From contig JAFMOC010000383.1 in the NCBI GenBank assembly GCA_019802505.1, positions 371,001 to 435,000 of the forward strand: 64,000 nt of DNA. Reading direction: 5' to 3'. Made by a program: the position numbers and the translations under genes. Below are positions 10,605 to 24,637 of this stretch, piece by piece (position 1 is the stretch's first letter; each line of letters opens with the position of its first letter). The stretch is from Corydoras sp. C115 (Eukaryota > Chordata > Actinopteri > Siluriformes > Callichthyidae). The notes beneath the pieces were generated by a model. It ran no database searches. It was not told where the DNA came from and saw only the letters and a list, made by a program, of their open reading frames with translations.

Positions 10605-13600
10605 TTAAACATCTTTAAAGGCGTCTAGGTTGAAGGCTGTATCCAGGAAGCGCTTCAGCTCCAGGAGGTGGGAATTCTTGCTTCCGGTGGCAGGAGCAGC
10701 AGCGGATTCACGGCCGGCATACCTGCACACAAGACCACGCTTTAGAATTTCACTGAACATCATGTGACCCGGTGGCTTAGTGGTTAGCATGTTCTCCTCT
10801 CAGCACTAGGGATTCCCGGTTCGAATCCCCATCTGGGTGGAGTGTCCATGTTCTCCCCGTGTCCGCGTGGGTTTCCTCCGGGTTCTCCGGTTTCCTCCCA
10901 CAGTCCAAAAACATGGATCAAGTCAATTGAGTTCTCTAAATTGCCCCATATAGAGCGTGTATGTGTGCGTGCCTGTGTGAGTGAGTGTGTGCCCAGTGAT
11001 AGATTGGCGCTCTGTCCTGGGTCTATCTGCCCAGGACCCGAAACATTCTCCCCTGGATGGGCATGGGGAACCCCCTTGCGACCCTAATATAGGATAAGAT
11101 AATGAATGAATAACCAAATTCATTTTAATTCCAACAGGGGGCGTGGTTGGACCTGGGCTTTTGGGGCTATAGCCCCGGATGTTTTGTCAGTAGCCCCGAC
11201 TCAAATAAGAGCAGCTTCCTCTGCAGCCTCTCCTCCAGCAGCGGGACGAACGATGGAGCCACCGTCAGCTGTTTGTGTTTCTAAGCTGTGTGTGTGTGTG
11301 TGTGTGTGTGTGTTGTGTGTGTGTTTGTGTGTGTGAGGGAGACAGATTTTTTTCGCCAGCAGCAGGAGTAATGATACCGTAATAACTGTATGTTGGCTGT
11401 AAACAGCAGCTTCTCAGTTTTCAGAAACCGTCAAATTTTTTCTGAAGGCGCAAACTGTCACAAACTTACGGTATTTAAATCAAAACCTTAAAACTCTCAT
11501 CTGCGACTCGTAAAACAGATTCATGCTTTTCTGCCAAAGCTCAGGTTCATTTATTCAAAAGTTTCATTTTATCCAATATAACTAATAAATTCATTCATTA
11601 TCTTCCACTTTATCCTCTATTAGGGTCGTGGGGGGGTTCCCCATGCCCATCCAGGGGAGAACGTTTTGGGTGCTGGGCAGATACACCCACGACAGGGCGC
11701 CAATCCATCGCTGGGCACACACTCACTCACACAGACACACTATTTATATCTATGGGGCAATTTGGAGAACTCTATTGACTTGATCCATGTTTTTGTACTG
11801 TGGAAGGAAACCAGAGAACCCGGAGGAAACCCACGCTGACACGGGGAGAACATGGAAACTCCACCCAGATTGGGATTCGAACCGGAAATCCCTAGTGCTG
11901 AGAGGAGAACGTGTTAACCACTAAGCCACCGTGCCGCCAACTAATAAATTATCAAACAAAATAAATATAACAACAGTTTAAAAAAATGGATGAATACACT
12001 CATGAAAGGGCAATTTTTAAAGAGGACAGAGGGGGAATAAGCCCCTGATGTTTCTAAACCCTAAAAACGCCCCTGATTCCAACAAACAATTATAAAAATA
12101 TTAAAAAAATTCCACTACAGAACCCGCCTGCTGAAGCCCTCACACTGCTCCCTGTGTAATGTGAAAACTACATAATGTCTGCACTGTGACGGTACTGTGT
12201 GCATCCTGGCTATTAAAGAACAACGTCAAGAGCACTAACAAAGCATGTAGAAAAACAGATGGACTACAGAAAGTATTTATAGTAATTGAAGCTAATGAAT
12301 TAATTAGTTATACAGTGAGTGCTATGTGTTTACCAGACGGGTTTGGTGCGGTCAATAGTGGTCCGCATGCGAGGCTTGACGTAGTCGTAGTAGCCCTGGT
12401 TTTTGTGCTCCTCCTGACACCAGACCAGGTCAGCATTGAAATACTTCTCAGTCTCAGCCTTAACAAGGTCGAAGGGGAACGGAGACAGCTAGAAAGGCAA
12501 AGAGGGTCAGGAGGTCAACAATCAAAAAAACAAAAACAAAAAACCCAAACTTTGTAAGTCATTCAAACTGGTATGAACAGGTACCTGCTCAACACGAGCG
12601 ATGGCCACTTCGTTTTCCATGTTACGAGTCTTGCGCTCACGTGTGAGCTCATAATAGACTTTTCCTGTGCAGAAGATCAGGCGCTTTACCGAAGCCGGGT
12701 TCTGGGATGCAGAGCCCTCTTCAAGGATCACACGCTGGAAATGGGTACCTAACCCCCCCCCACAACACACAGACAGAGACAAACACAGCTGGAATCATCC
12801 ATCCATCTATTATCTTCCACTTTATCCTCTACCAGGGTCGCGTTGGGGTTCCCCATGCCCATCCAGGGGAGAAGGTTTTGGGCACTGGGCAGATAGACCC
12901 AGGACAGGGCGCCAATCTATCACTGGACACACACTCACTCACACAAATACACTATATGGGGCAATTTGGAGAATTCAGTTGACCTTCAACCATCTTTTTG
13001 GACTGTGGGAGGAAACCGGAGAACCCGGAGGAAACCCACACGGACAAGGGGAGAACATGGAAACTCCACCCAGATGGGGATTCGAACTGGGAATCCCTAG
13101 CGCTGAGAGGAGAACATGCTAAACACTAAGCCACCGGGTCACATGATGTTCAGTGAAATTCTAAAGCGTGGTCTTGTGTGCAGGTATGCCGGCCGTGAAT
13201 CCGCTGCTGCTCCTGCCACCGGAAGCAAGAATTCCCACCTCCTGGAGCTGAAGCGCTTCCTGGATACAGCCTTCAACCTAGACGCCTTTAAAGATGTTTA
13301 AATCTCAGCGTGCAGACAATAAGCCACCATGCCACCCCAGCTGGAATCATTCATTTATTCATTATCTCCTGCTTTATCCTCTATTAGGGTTGCGGGGGGG
13401 TTCCCCATGCCCTTCCAGGGGAGAAGGTTTTGGGCGCTGGGCAGATACACCCAGGACAGGGCGCCAATCCATCGCTGGGCACACACTCACTCACACAGAC
13501 ACACTCTATATGGGGCAATTTGGAGAATTCAATTGACTTGATCCATGTTTTTTGACTGTGGGAGGAAACCGAAGAACCCGGAGGAATCCCACGCGGACAC

Positions 13601-16600
13601 GGGGAGAACATGGAAACTCCACCCAGATGGGGATTCGAACCGGGAATCCCCAGTGCTGAGAGGAGAACATGCTAAACACTAAGCCATACTCTTTGGAACG
13701 TCTATAAACCACCGAGCGGCAGTGATTGGTGGAGAGTGTGGCTCAGAGGAAGCTTAGATTCATGTGATGTGGAAGAGATTTTGTTCTGTATTTTTTATTT
13801 TGCCTCTAAAATAGGAATGAGCGTCGTGATGTGCTCTGCGCAGGGTGTAATAAAAAGCCCACTGAGTATCAAAAAGGAAGAACAAATCAAAGCTGCCATC
13901 AGTGATGCTGAACTTAAAATGTGGAAAAGTGCATCAGGTCAAACAAACTGAGAAGATCTCTAACCAGGGAGCATCAGATCAAAGTTGGACTTGGCCTCTG
14001 GGTGGCGCAGCAGAGATTTGGGAGTGAAAACGATGAGCTGCGGAAAGAAAGAGCACTCGGTTATTTACAGTATCGAGAACTACCGTATTTTCCGGACTAT
14101 AAGGCGCACCTAAAAGCCTCAAATTTTCCCAGAAATCGGACGTGCGCCTTATAATCTGGTGCGCCTTATACGTGTACCGAGTTCCAAGTTCTATAAAAGT
14201 ATTGTTGTGCGAGCGGGTGGTTTCGTGAAAAGCCGAGTGAAGAAAATTAATTCGGAGCTCGCCGTCATTCCGGGAGGATTAAATAAAGAACTCCGGACCG
14301 CTGGACATTGGTGTAAACGGGGCGTTTAAAGTAAAGTCGCGGGCGACGTGGGAGCGATGGATGATAGACGGCGAGCACACGTTTAATAAAACTCGAGAGG
14401 CGGCGGCAGGGCGAGTTACGCCACCGTCTGTGAATGGATTGTGGATGTCTGGGCTGAGGGTTCTGCTGTAACCGTCGTCCGAGCTTTCACGAAAGCCGGC
14501 ATCGTCGCCGAACAGCCGCCCGGAGACGAGACGGATTCAGACATCGATGAGAGGAGAACCCGGAGTGCTCGATAGAGAACCAGCTTTTTAATTCAGACAC
14601 AGAAGACGAGGACTTTGATGGATTTGTGGGAGAAGAGTGATTAAAATAATGTGTGTTTATCAAATAGTAGAATAAACTTCAATTATAAATCAGCGTTTTG
14701 CATCCTTTACTTTTCTTGTAGATCGTATGTTTTAGCGAGTGCCTTATAATACGCTGCCGTACAGAATAAGTACCATACAGAAATAGAGTCCGTAATTCAG
14801 ACTGCGCCTTATAGTACGGTGCGCCTTATACGTGGGACAAATACAGAAATAGACCCCGTAATTCAGACTGCGCCTTATGGTCTGGAACATACGGTACTTT
14901 GTGCCCGTTTAACTTATTTCGGCATCAACTCACCGGTTTTCTGAAGGGCTGCAGGATCTGCCTCCTCAGGACATGGAAGTAGTTGGCGGGAGAGGAGCAG
15001 TTCACCACGATCCAATTACAGTCGTACAGCTGACGCACCGCAAAGTCGTCTGTGATTTTCTACAAAGGAAATCAAACCTCAGAGTTCAATCACATGAATT
15101 ACAGTAACTACTAAAATGTTTCGTTTCCGCGGACAGAATTCAGCAAATGTGACATGTCATAATATGAGGTGAGCAATCTCAGGATCCGATTTGGTTGACT
15201 AAGTACGTTACACACACAAGAAACTTGTTTGTGGTTGATGATGCGGGTCACAATCTTGTACATTTGGTCATTTAGCAGATTCTTTTATCCAAAGTGACTT
15301 ACAAGGTGAACACAGGGTTCATCACAACATCCCTGGAGCAATGAGGGTTAAGGGTCTTGCTCAAGGACCCACATTGGTAACTTCAGTGGACCTGGGATTT
15401 GAACCCCCAACCTTCAAATTGATAGCCCAACACCCTAACCACTGAGCTACCACACCTTCATCTTGTACCTTACAATTAGGCATCACTGCTCACAATAAGG
15501 CGGCACAGTGGCTTAGTTGTTGGCATGTTCTCCTCTCAGCACTAGGGATTCCCCGTACGAATCCCAAGTGGAGTTTCCATGTTCTCCCCGTGTCCGTGTG
15601 GGTTTCCTCCGGGTTCTCCGGTTTCCTCCCACAGTCCAGAAACATGGATCAAGTCAATTGAGTTCTCCAAATTGCCCCATATAGAGTGTGTATGCGTGCG
15701 TGACTGTGTGAGTGAGTGTGTGCCCAGCGATGGATTGGTGTCCTGTCCTGGATGTATCTGCCCAGCACCCGAAACGTTCTCCCCTGGATGGGCATGGAGA
15801 ACCCCCCGCGCGACCCTAATATAGGATAAAGCGGAAGATAATGGATGGATGTATATGGGCAGCACAGTGGCTTAGTGGTTAGCATGTTCTCTTCTCAGCA
15901 CTAGGGGTTCCTGGTTCGAATTCCCATCTGGGTGGAGTTTCCATGTTCTCCCCGTGTCCGCATGGGTTTCCTCCGGGTTCCTCCCACAGTCCAAAAACAT
16001 GGATGAGGGAATTGAGTTCTCCAAATTGCCCCTTATAGAGTGTGTATGTGTGAGTGAGTGTGTGCCCAGTGATAGATTGGTGTCCTGTCCTGGGTGTATC
16101 TGCCCTGCGCCCGAAACGTTCTCCCCTGGATGGGCTTGGGGGAACCCCCCCACGACCCTAATAGAGGATAAAGCGGGAGATAATGGATGGATGGATAATA
16201 ACTAATACTTGTGTGTAAAGATCCGTTGCAGAAATGCTGACGAACGAATGAAAGATAATGGATGATTGGATGGATGCTCACAATAATTGCCTCTTTTGAA
16301 GGATGATGATGAAATATGTGATATTACATTAATGATAAGATAAAATGTATTATAGTCACATGACAGTCACATGCGGTGGGGTGTAGGGGGGGGCAGTGTT
16401 GTGTAATCATAAAACAAAATCTGTCTTACTGGGAAAACATCAGGATCATCGTTGCACATCTGCAGGAAGCGCTCAGGACGAGCAGACGAATGCTCAGGCC
16501 CCTGTAAAGAGACGGCGAGGTTCACTCGTACACAGTGAGCAGACAGCAGGGCAACTGAATAGTGGTAACTAGGAGGTACGTGTTCTCACCATGCCCTCCA

Positions 16601-17009
16601 TGCCGTGTGGCAGCAGGAGAACGATGCCGTTCTGCCGGACCCACTTAGCCTGACCAGGGCTGATAAACTGGTCGATTATACACTGAGCAGTGTTATGAAA
16701 ATCTCCAAACTGAGCCTCCCACAGAACCAGAGCATTAGGGCTGGCCATGGCAAAGCCCAGCTCAAAACCTGAGAGAGCAGAAAGACAGTGAGAGACAGAC
16801 AGACAGACAGACAGACATAGAAGAAGACACAGAGCCAGACATAGAGAGCGAGCGAGAAAGAGACACAGATAGATGGAGCCAGAGAGTCACATACAGTACA
16901 GAGGAGAGTGAGTCAGACACACAGACAGTGAGAATGACAGACAGAAGGTAAGAGATAAATAGAAAGAGAGAAAAATAGATTGAAAGAGACAACATTTGCA
17001 AGACAGTGC

Positions 17010-17048
<39 letters not shown>

Positions 17049-20000
17049 CAGAGAACACGTTATAAAATACATAATCAGTTAAATACATAAACGCAGTCTG
17101 TCACTGAAAGTGCTGCCCAGTGATGTACGAGACTCTTCAGCCCCAGTGGCCTAATGGATAAAGCACTGGCCTCCTAAGCCAGGGATTGTGGGATTGTGGG
17201 GATTGGGGGTGTAGCATTTTACTCACTTTAACTCTTTTACTTATAAGACCATTTCAGTTCATCTGTTAGTGCAATAATTGTACAGTTCTCCTATTTTCAA
17301 AATATTGTGTAAATACATCGTTCAATTGTATTTTATTTTTATTTTATCATTATTCTATTTTTCTTTTTTCATTCATTATCTTCCGCGTTATCCTCTATTA
17401 GGGTCGCGGTGGGGTTCCCCATGCCCATCCAGGGGAGAACGTTTCGGGCGCTGGGCAGATACACCCAGGACAGGGCGCCAATCCATCGCTGGGCACACAC
17501 TCACTCACACAAATACTCTACGGGGAGAACATGGAAACTCCACTTGGGACTCGTACAGGGATTCCCAATCCCAAGTGGAGTTTCCATGTTCTCCCCGTGT
17601 CCACGTGGGTTTCCTCCAGGTTCCTCCCCTGGATGGGAGAGAACACGTATCCAGGGGAGAACGTTTCGGGCGCTGGGCAGAGAGACCCAGGACAGGGCGC
17701 CAATCCATCACTGGGCACACACTCACACACTCTATATGGGGCAATTTGGAGAACTTAATTGACTTGATCCATGTTTTTGGACTGTGGGAGGAAACCGGAG
17801 AACCCGGAGGAAACCCACGCGGACATGGGGAGAACATGGAAACTCCACCCAGATGGGGATTCGAATCGGGAATCCCTAGCGCTGAGAGGCGAACATGCTA
17901 AACCACTAAGCCACCGTGCCGCCCTTCTATTTTTCTTATCTTATTAAATTTAAACTTTATGTGGAGAAGTCAGGAAAGAATTTCACTGCTGGCTGTACAA
18001 TGTATATCTACGTATGTGACCAATAAACCTGATTCTGATTCTAGCAGCACTGGGCAGCACCTTCAGGTCCTTCATTCCTGCTGCGGTCAGACTGCACAAT
18101 CAGCACTGCTCCCAGTAACCACTCCAAAAATAACTGTGCAATAAATGTATCCTTGATGGTGCAATACATTTCAATCATCTGTGTGCAATACCTGTCTGCT
18201 GTTTAATCAGATACCAAACTATACCATATGTGCAAAATTAGTTTCATTTTATTCCTCTGTTATAAGTCTGTACATGAATGAAAATCAGAATTTATCGTGA
18301 GTAAATAGATTTCTATTCATTATCTTCCGCTTTATCCTATGTTAGGGGGCGGGGGGGTTCCCCATGCCCATCCAGGGAAGAACATTTCGGGTGCTGGGCA
18401 GATACACCCAGAACAGGGCGCCAATCTATCGCTGGGCACACACTCACTCACACAGACACACTCTATATGGGGCAATTTGGAGAACTCAATTGTCTTGATC
18501 CATGTTTTTGGACTGTGGAAGGAAACCGGAGAACCCGGAGGAAACCCACGCGGACACGGGGAGAACATGGAAACTCCACCCAGATGGGGATTCGAACTGG
18601 GAATCCCTAGTGCTGAGAGGAGAACATGCTAACCACTAAGCCACCGTGCCGCCCAGCTTGAATCAATCATAGAAAATTATAATGAAATCAGTTTAACTTT
18701 ATAAATATAAGGAAAATGTGTGTGTGTGTTATTTAGGGGTGAGCTGCAATATTCGCTGATTCGACGATTCGATTCGGAGAACCGTAGTCGACTATGAACC
18801 TCATAGACGAATGTACCATTTTGACCACAAGGGGGTGCCCATGGCTGCTGCTAAGCATTAGTTTTTACATGAAATGTCTTTGTTTTCGTTTTATATATAG
18901 CCTTTTGTCAAATAAAATCATCCTAATTTTTATTTTATTTTTTTTAGGTTTTTCCTTTGAAGTGGAAAAAAGTCCAGAACGGGGATCCCATTTAAGGTGC
19001 TCTAGAAAAACAAGTAAAATATAAAAAAATATATTTTTTAAAAACCACGCTTATAGCGCCATCTTGTGGTGAAATTTTAACTGATTCGACTATCAGTCGA
19101 CTATAGGGAAAATCTGACGAATCAGATTCGACTATGAAAATCCTTTGTTGAAGACACCCCTAGTGTTATTTATACAAACCAACAAACCATTGTTTTTTTT
19201 CCCTAAATTTTTCCTGGTTTTTAAAAAAAAATGATCTTTCTAATGACTGAATACATTTCTCACATTTGTTCTAATGTAACTGCTGCTGAGAATGTGAATT
19301 TCCTCATTGTGGGACAAATAAAGGTCTCTCTTATCTGATCTTAGATCCCAGATTTACATTATGTATGTAATAAAGGCGGGCGGCACAGTGGTTTAGTGTT
19401 TAGCACGTTCTCCTCTCAGTGCAAGGGATTCTGGGTTTGAATCCCAATCTGGGTGGAGTTTCCATGTTCTCCCCGTGTCCACGTGGGTTTCCTCCGGGTT
19501 CTCCGGTTTCCTCCACAGTCCAAAAAGTCATGTGACCATTTATTTAACATTTGGAAAACATCTTGAGTAAGACAAGCAACTAAAGTAACAACATGCAAAC
19601 TAACGACATTTGAAATTTGGATATGAAAACACACAAACTAATATAATAACATTCGACATAGTGGCTTATTGGTTGGCATGTTCTCCTCTCAGCGCTGAGG
19701 AATCTGGCTGGAGATTCTATGTTCTCCCGGTGTCCGCGTGGGTTTCCTCCGGGTTCTCCGGTTTCCTCCCACAGTCCAAAAACATGGATCAAGTCAATTG
19801 AATTCTCCAAATTGCCCCATATAGAGCGTCTGTGTGAGTGTGTGCCCAGCGATAGATTGGCGTCCTGTGCTGGGTGTATCTGCCCAGCGCCCGAAACGTT
19901 CTCCCCTGTACAGGCATGGGGAACCCCCCTGCGACCCTGATATAGGATAAGTAGAAGATAATGGATGGATGGATAATCCTTTATGGAAACTGGGTGTCAG

Positions 20001-20750
20001 AAGAGAGAAATATAATCCCTCACTCAACGGTTTATTGGCCATGACAACTGTAATCCCTTATAAAGTTGCCACAATTACTATAACTCCTCAAAAGGCAGTT
20101 GCCACAACTACTATAGTCCCATAGAATGGTTGCCAAATACCCTGACCACTGAGATACCGCGCTCATATCATTTACTTGTTTTATTATTTTGTAGATTAAA
20201 AATGGGACTTTCCCCGCGACCCTAATAGAGGATAAAGTGGAAGATAATGGATGGCTGGATGGAATAAAGATTTTAAAATGAGTAAATAAGAAGTTAGTTA
20301 GTGTAAGCTGTCGTTTACTGACCCAGCACTCCGTACTCAGACAGGGAGCTGTTGCACACGGTGTAGGGAGCCTGGTTAGGAGCAACGTAGTTCATGGGAA
20401 TGCAGGTCCTTTTATCCACATTCTGATCATGCAGGACATGGTGACGGTGACTGTGGAGAGACGGATGCAGGTTATACAAAGCACCAAAACTGAACACAGA
20501 ATACAGATGATGAGGTCAACCCAATCTTAAATTATTATTAAAGTGTCTTTAAGACATGAAGCACCTGAAGGTTCCTCTCTCCACGTCTTGCCCGCTGAGG
20601 CGGACATGTATACCCTCTTTGAGCAGAGAGCCGAAGGCCATGTACTCCCCCAGCGCCCAGTCCACCGTCCTGTTCTTGATCATTTCACCACGCCCCTTCA
20701 GAATTCGACTGAGACCTGACAGAGACAGAGCACTGATGACCTGTACAAAG

Positions 20751-20800
<50 letters not shown>

Positions 20801-23800
20801 AAATGAACGCGTACCTCCGTGAATGGTGAAGTCCTCCACAGGTACGGACGATGCCACCTGGCCAATGTGTGAAAGCTCCTCTTCAGTCAGGCCGGTAGAG
20901 GGGCAGCTCATGCTTTTTGGCTGACCGTCGAGAGTGAAAAAACCTGAAGGGAAAAAAAAAAAAAAAAAATAAATCATTCAAGTCATTATAGCACATTTTA
21001 TTTTAAAAATGCACAATTCCAACACTTGTGTGGTAAACCCGTACCAGGCCAGGGTGAGTCCAGCCAGTGCTTGATGTGGAGGATCTTCTCGTCTTTCGAG
21101 CGAGCATATGCTTCCTCACAGATCTTGTCATATTTGGCAATCTCCTCCTGAAAACACACAGAGGTACTGCTCAGCATCTAAAATCATGAAAATGGAGAAG
21201 TTTAACAGTTTTTGGACTGGTGGTTTAGTGGTTGGCACGTTCTCCTCTCAGCACTAGGGATTCCCGGTTCGAATCCCCATCTGGGTGGAGTTTCCATGTT
21301 CTCCCCATGTCCGCGTGGGTTTCCTCCAGGTTCTCCGGTTTCTTCCCACAGTCCAAAAACATGGATCAAGTCAATTGAAAATTGCCCCATATAGAGTGTG
21401 TTTTTGTGTGAGTGAGTGTGTGTCCAGCGATAGATTGGTGCCCTGTCCTGGGTGTATCTGCCCAGCACCCGAAACATTCTCCCCTGGATGGGCATGGGGA
21501 ACCCCCCCGCGACCCTAATATAGGATAAAGCGGGAGATAATGAATGAATGGACTGTGGGAGGAAACCGGAGAACCTGGAGGAAACCGACGCGGACACGGG
21601 GAGAACATGGAAACTCCACCCGGATTGGAATTCGAACCGGGAATCCCTAGTGCTGAGAGGAGAACAGCTGGAATCAGTCAAAGAAAATTATAATGAAATC
21701 AGTATGGCTTATGTATTGCATGTCAGCTGATGCCTGATTCTCTAGTAGTACTACAAAAACCCAAATAAACAGTGGCCACAACTGATATAATAGTTATCAC
21801 AATGTCTATAATTCCTTATAAAAAAATTTAAATTGCCGCAACTATAATCCATTATGGGCTTAGTGGTTGGCATGTTCTCCTCTCAGCGCTAGGGATTCCC
21901 GGTTCGAATCCCCATCTAGGTGGAGTTTCCATGTTCTCCCCGTGTCCACGTGGGTTTCCTCCGGGTTCTCCGGTTTCCTCCCACAGTCCAAAAACATGGA
22001 TCAAGTAAATTGAATTTTCCAAATTGCCCCATATAGAGTGTCTCTGTGTGAGTGAGTGTGTGTCCAGTGATAGATTGGCGCCCTGTCCTGGGTGTATCTG
22101 CCCAGCGCCCGAGACGTTCTCCCCTGTACGGGCATGGGGAACCCCCCCGCGACCCTAATATAGGATAAAGCGGAAGATAATGGATGGATGGATGATCCTT
22201 TATGAAAACTGGGTGTCAGAATAGAGAAATATAATCCCTTAATCAAGCTGTAATCCCTTATAAAGTTGCCACAATTACTATAACTCCTCAAAAGGCAGTT
22301 GCCACAACTACTATAGTCCCATAAAATGGTTGCCAAATACACTGACCACTGAGCTACCACGCCCATATCATTTACTCATTTTATTATTTTATAGCACAGA
22401 TTAAAAATGGGACTTTCAGCAGTAGACAGTTTTGCTTTCAGTATTGTTAAACTCTTAAAATGAAGACGGTTATTGTCTGTGAATTTAAATCTATATTAAA
22501 ACAACTTAAACAACAGCTACAGCGAACAGGGAATGACCCCCAGTGACTGTGAATGAAGATGACATAAATAAAAATTATAAATAACGATGTTCAGATGACA
22601 GACTGGTGCACGTTCATTAATGTGCGATTGTTGCTTCTTACCAACTTGCATTCGTCACTTAGTCATATGAAGAAGTGAGGATTTAATTTGCAGCATTTAA
22701 TTAGAATGGCTTATTCAATTACTGACTGTAAAGTTGCGTACGTGTGTGTGTGCTCTGACCTCATACTCCTGACGCGTCACAGCACCTTCTGCAATGATTT
22801 TCTCGGCGTATTTCTGGAGCACTGGCTTCTGCTTTTTTATCTGCTTGTACATCAGAGGCTGAGTGAACATGGGCTCATCCATCTCGTTGTGGCCGTTGCG
22901 CCGATAGGAAACCTATGGGTTAACCAAACACACACGTCTCAGCTTCACACCTTATAATAGAACTAAATATATGACTAAATACACACACACATGCATTACA
23001 CTAACATAAGCTTTCATTTAATCACTAAGTATACAATACTCAGTATAGCTTTAATGGGAACAATGGGAGGACGGCACGGTGAAATAGTGGTTAGCATGTT
23101 CTCCTCTCAGCACTCGAGCTTCCCGGTTCGAATCCCCATCCGAGTGGAGTTTCCATGTCCTCCCCGTGTCCGCGTGGGATTCCTCCCACAGTCCAAAAAC
23201 ATGGATCAAGTCAATTAAATTCTCCAAATTGCCCCATATAGAGTGTGTCTGTGTGAGTGAGTGTGTGCCCAGTGATAGATTGGCCTGGATGGGCATGGGG
23301 AACCCCCCCGCGACCCCTAATAGAGGATAAAGCGGAAAATAATGGATGGATGGGAACAATGGGAAAGTTCACTCAGTCTGAATAAAATACTGAATAAAAG
23401 TTTGCAAGTAAAAAGTTGCATCAAATATTTAAAAACAGAACAAAAAAAAAATCTATCATCTCATTTTATAAAACAGATTATTAACAGTTTACAAACAAAA
23501 GCTTTCCTGACAAGCATGCATTTACATTACATTTGGTCATTTATTGGACGCTTTTATTCAAAGTGACTTACAAGGTGAGCAGAGGGTTCATCACAACATC
23601 CCTGGAGCAATGAGGGTTAAGGGTCTTGCTCAAGGACCCACATTGGTAACTTCAGTGGAGCTGGGATTTGAACCCACAACCTTCAGATTGATAGCCCAAC
23701 ACCCTAACCCAGTGCTTCTCTAATAGTGGGGCGCGCAGTGGGGGGGCACAGTGCGGTGCCTGGGGGGGCGCATATCAAGAAATCACAGATCAAGTGATCT

Positions 23801-24596
23801 TAAGTGTACTAAACAAACCCTCAAGAGACAACATGGAGAAATATTTAACAGAGATGAGGAGAGAGACGAAGATAATGAGAGCAACAAAAGTCAACCGAAA
23901 ACTAAAGCGAGGAAATATGACGAAGTGTATGTAGAGCTTGGCTTCACTGTAACTGAGGTGGGAGACGAAGAAAGACCGGTGTGTCCTCTGTGTCTTTATA
24001 TGTTGGCAGCGGACAGCGTGTAGCCAAATAAATGAAAGCGTCACTTAAAGACATTACACCCCAATCACGCTGATAACCACTTGAGTTTTTAATCGTAAAC
24101 ATGACGAGTATAACCAGCAATCATCCCGCTTTATGAAAACTACTTCAGAAAAGCAGTGCTGCAAAACGGACGCGTTGGAGACATTAGTTCTGACTTCCTT
24201 ATTTTGATAAAAAAAAACCAGCACAAATTGTATTCATTTTAGTTTTGTAGGCTACAGTGTTAATAATAAATTGTGCTCCTGAATGAATGTTGCTGATGAA
24301 ATTTATTGATTTTATTTCATTTCATTTTTCAGTATCAAATGCCAGTCGGTTCAAAAATGTTTCTGGTTTAAATAAGGATTTCATTCGTTTAGGTTACAAA
24401 CTAAAAAACAAAGTTAATAAAATGATTCTTTGTTCTAAGTTGATCTATATTTCTTTTTTGTTTTCTTTATTTTTAATAAGGAGACATTGTTATAAAATAG
24501 GTGTACGTATAACAAATTTATAGACAAATGATACTACAGTTGGCGTGTAAAAATACTTTTTCATCTCATTTTATCATGTGGGGGGTGGTGGGGTGT

Positions 24597-24637
<41 letters not shown>

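Noticed and set aside
10769..10850. SINE heads as functional tRNA genes
   Set aside because: They keep A- and B-boxes but not a foldable cloverleaf with acceptor stem, and they continue into the SINE body.
13116..13301. Plus-strand open frame ending in the OGDH C-terminus
   Set aside because: It is the inverted exon copy joined to SINE sequence. It has no promoter or upstream exons on that strand, so I list it as a pseudogene fragment.
17278..17901. 207-codon open frame
   Set aside because: It is a translation through LINE-like DNA and a rearranged SINE; the same peptide fragments recur at every SINE copy.
22688..22957. Plus-strand frames overlapping ogdh exons (also 12186-12557 and 27817-28110)
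   Set aside because: They are antisense shadows of ogdh exons whose minus-strand frame and splice sites are clear.
23751..24023. Host zinc-finger gene
   Set aside because: The BED-like frame is enclosed by hAT inverted repeats and target duplications, contains stops soon after the finger, and has a second decayed copy at 48756.
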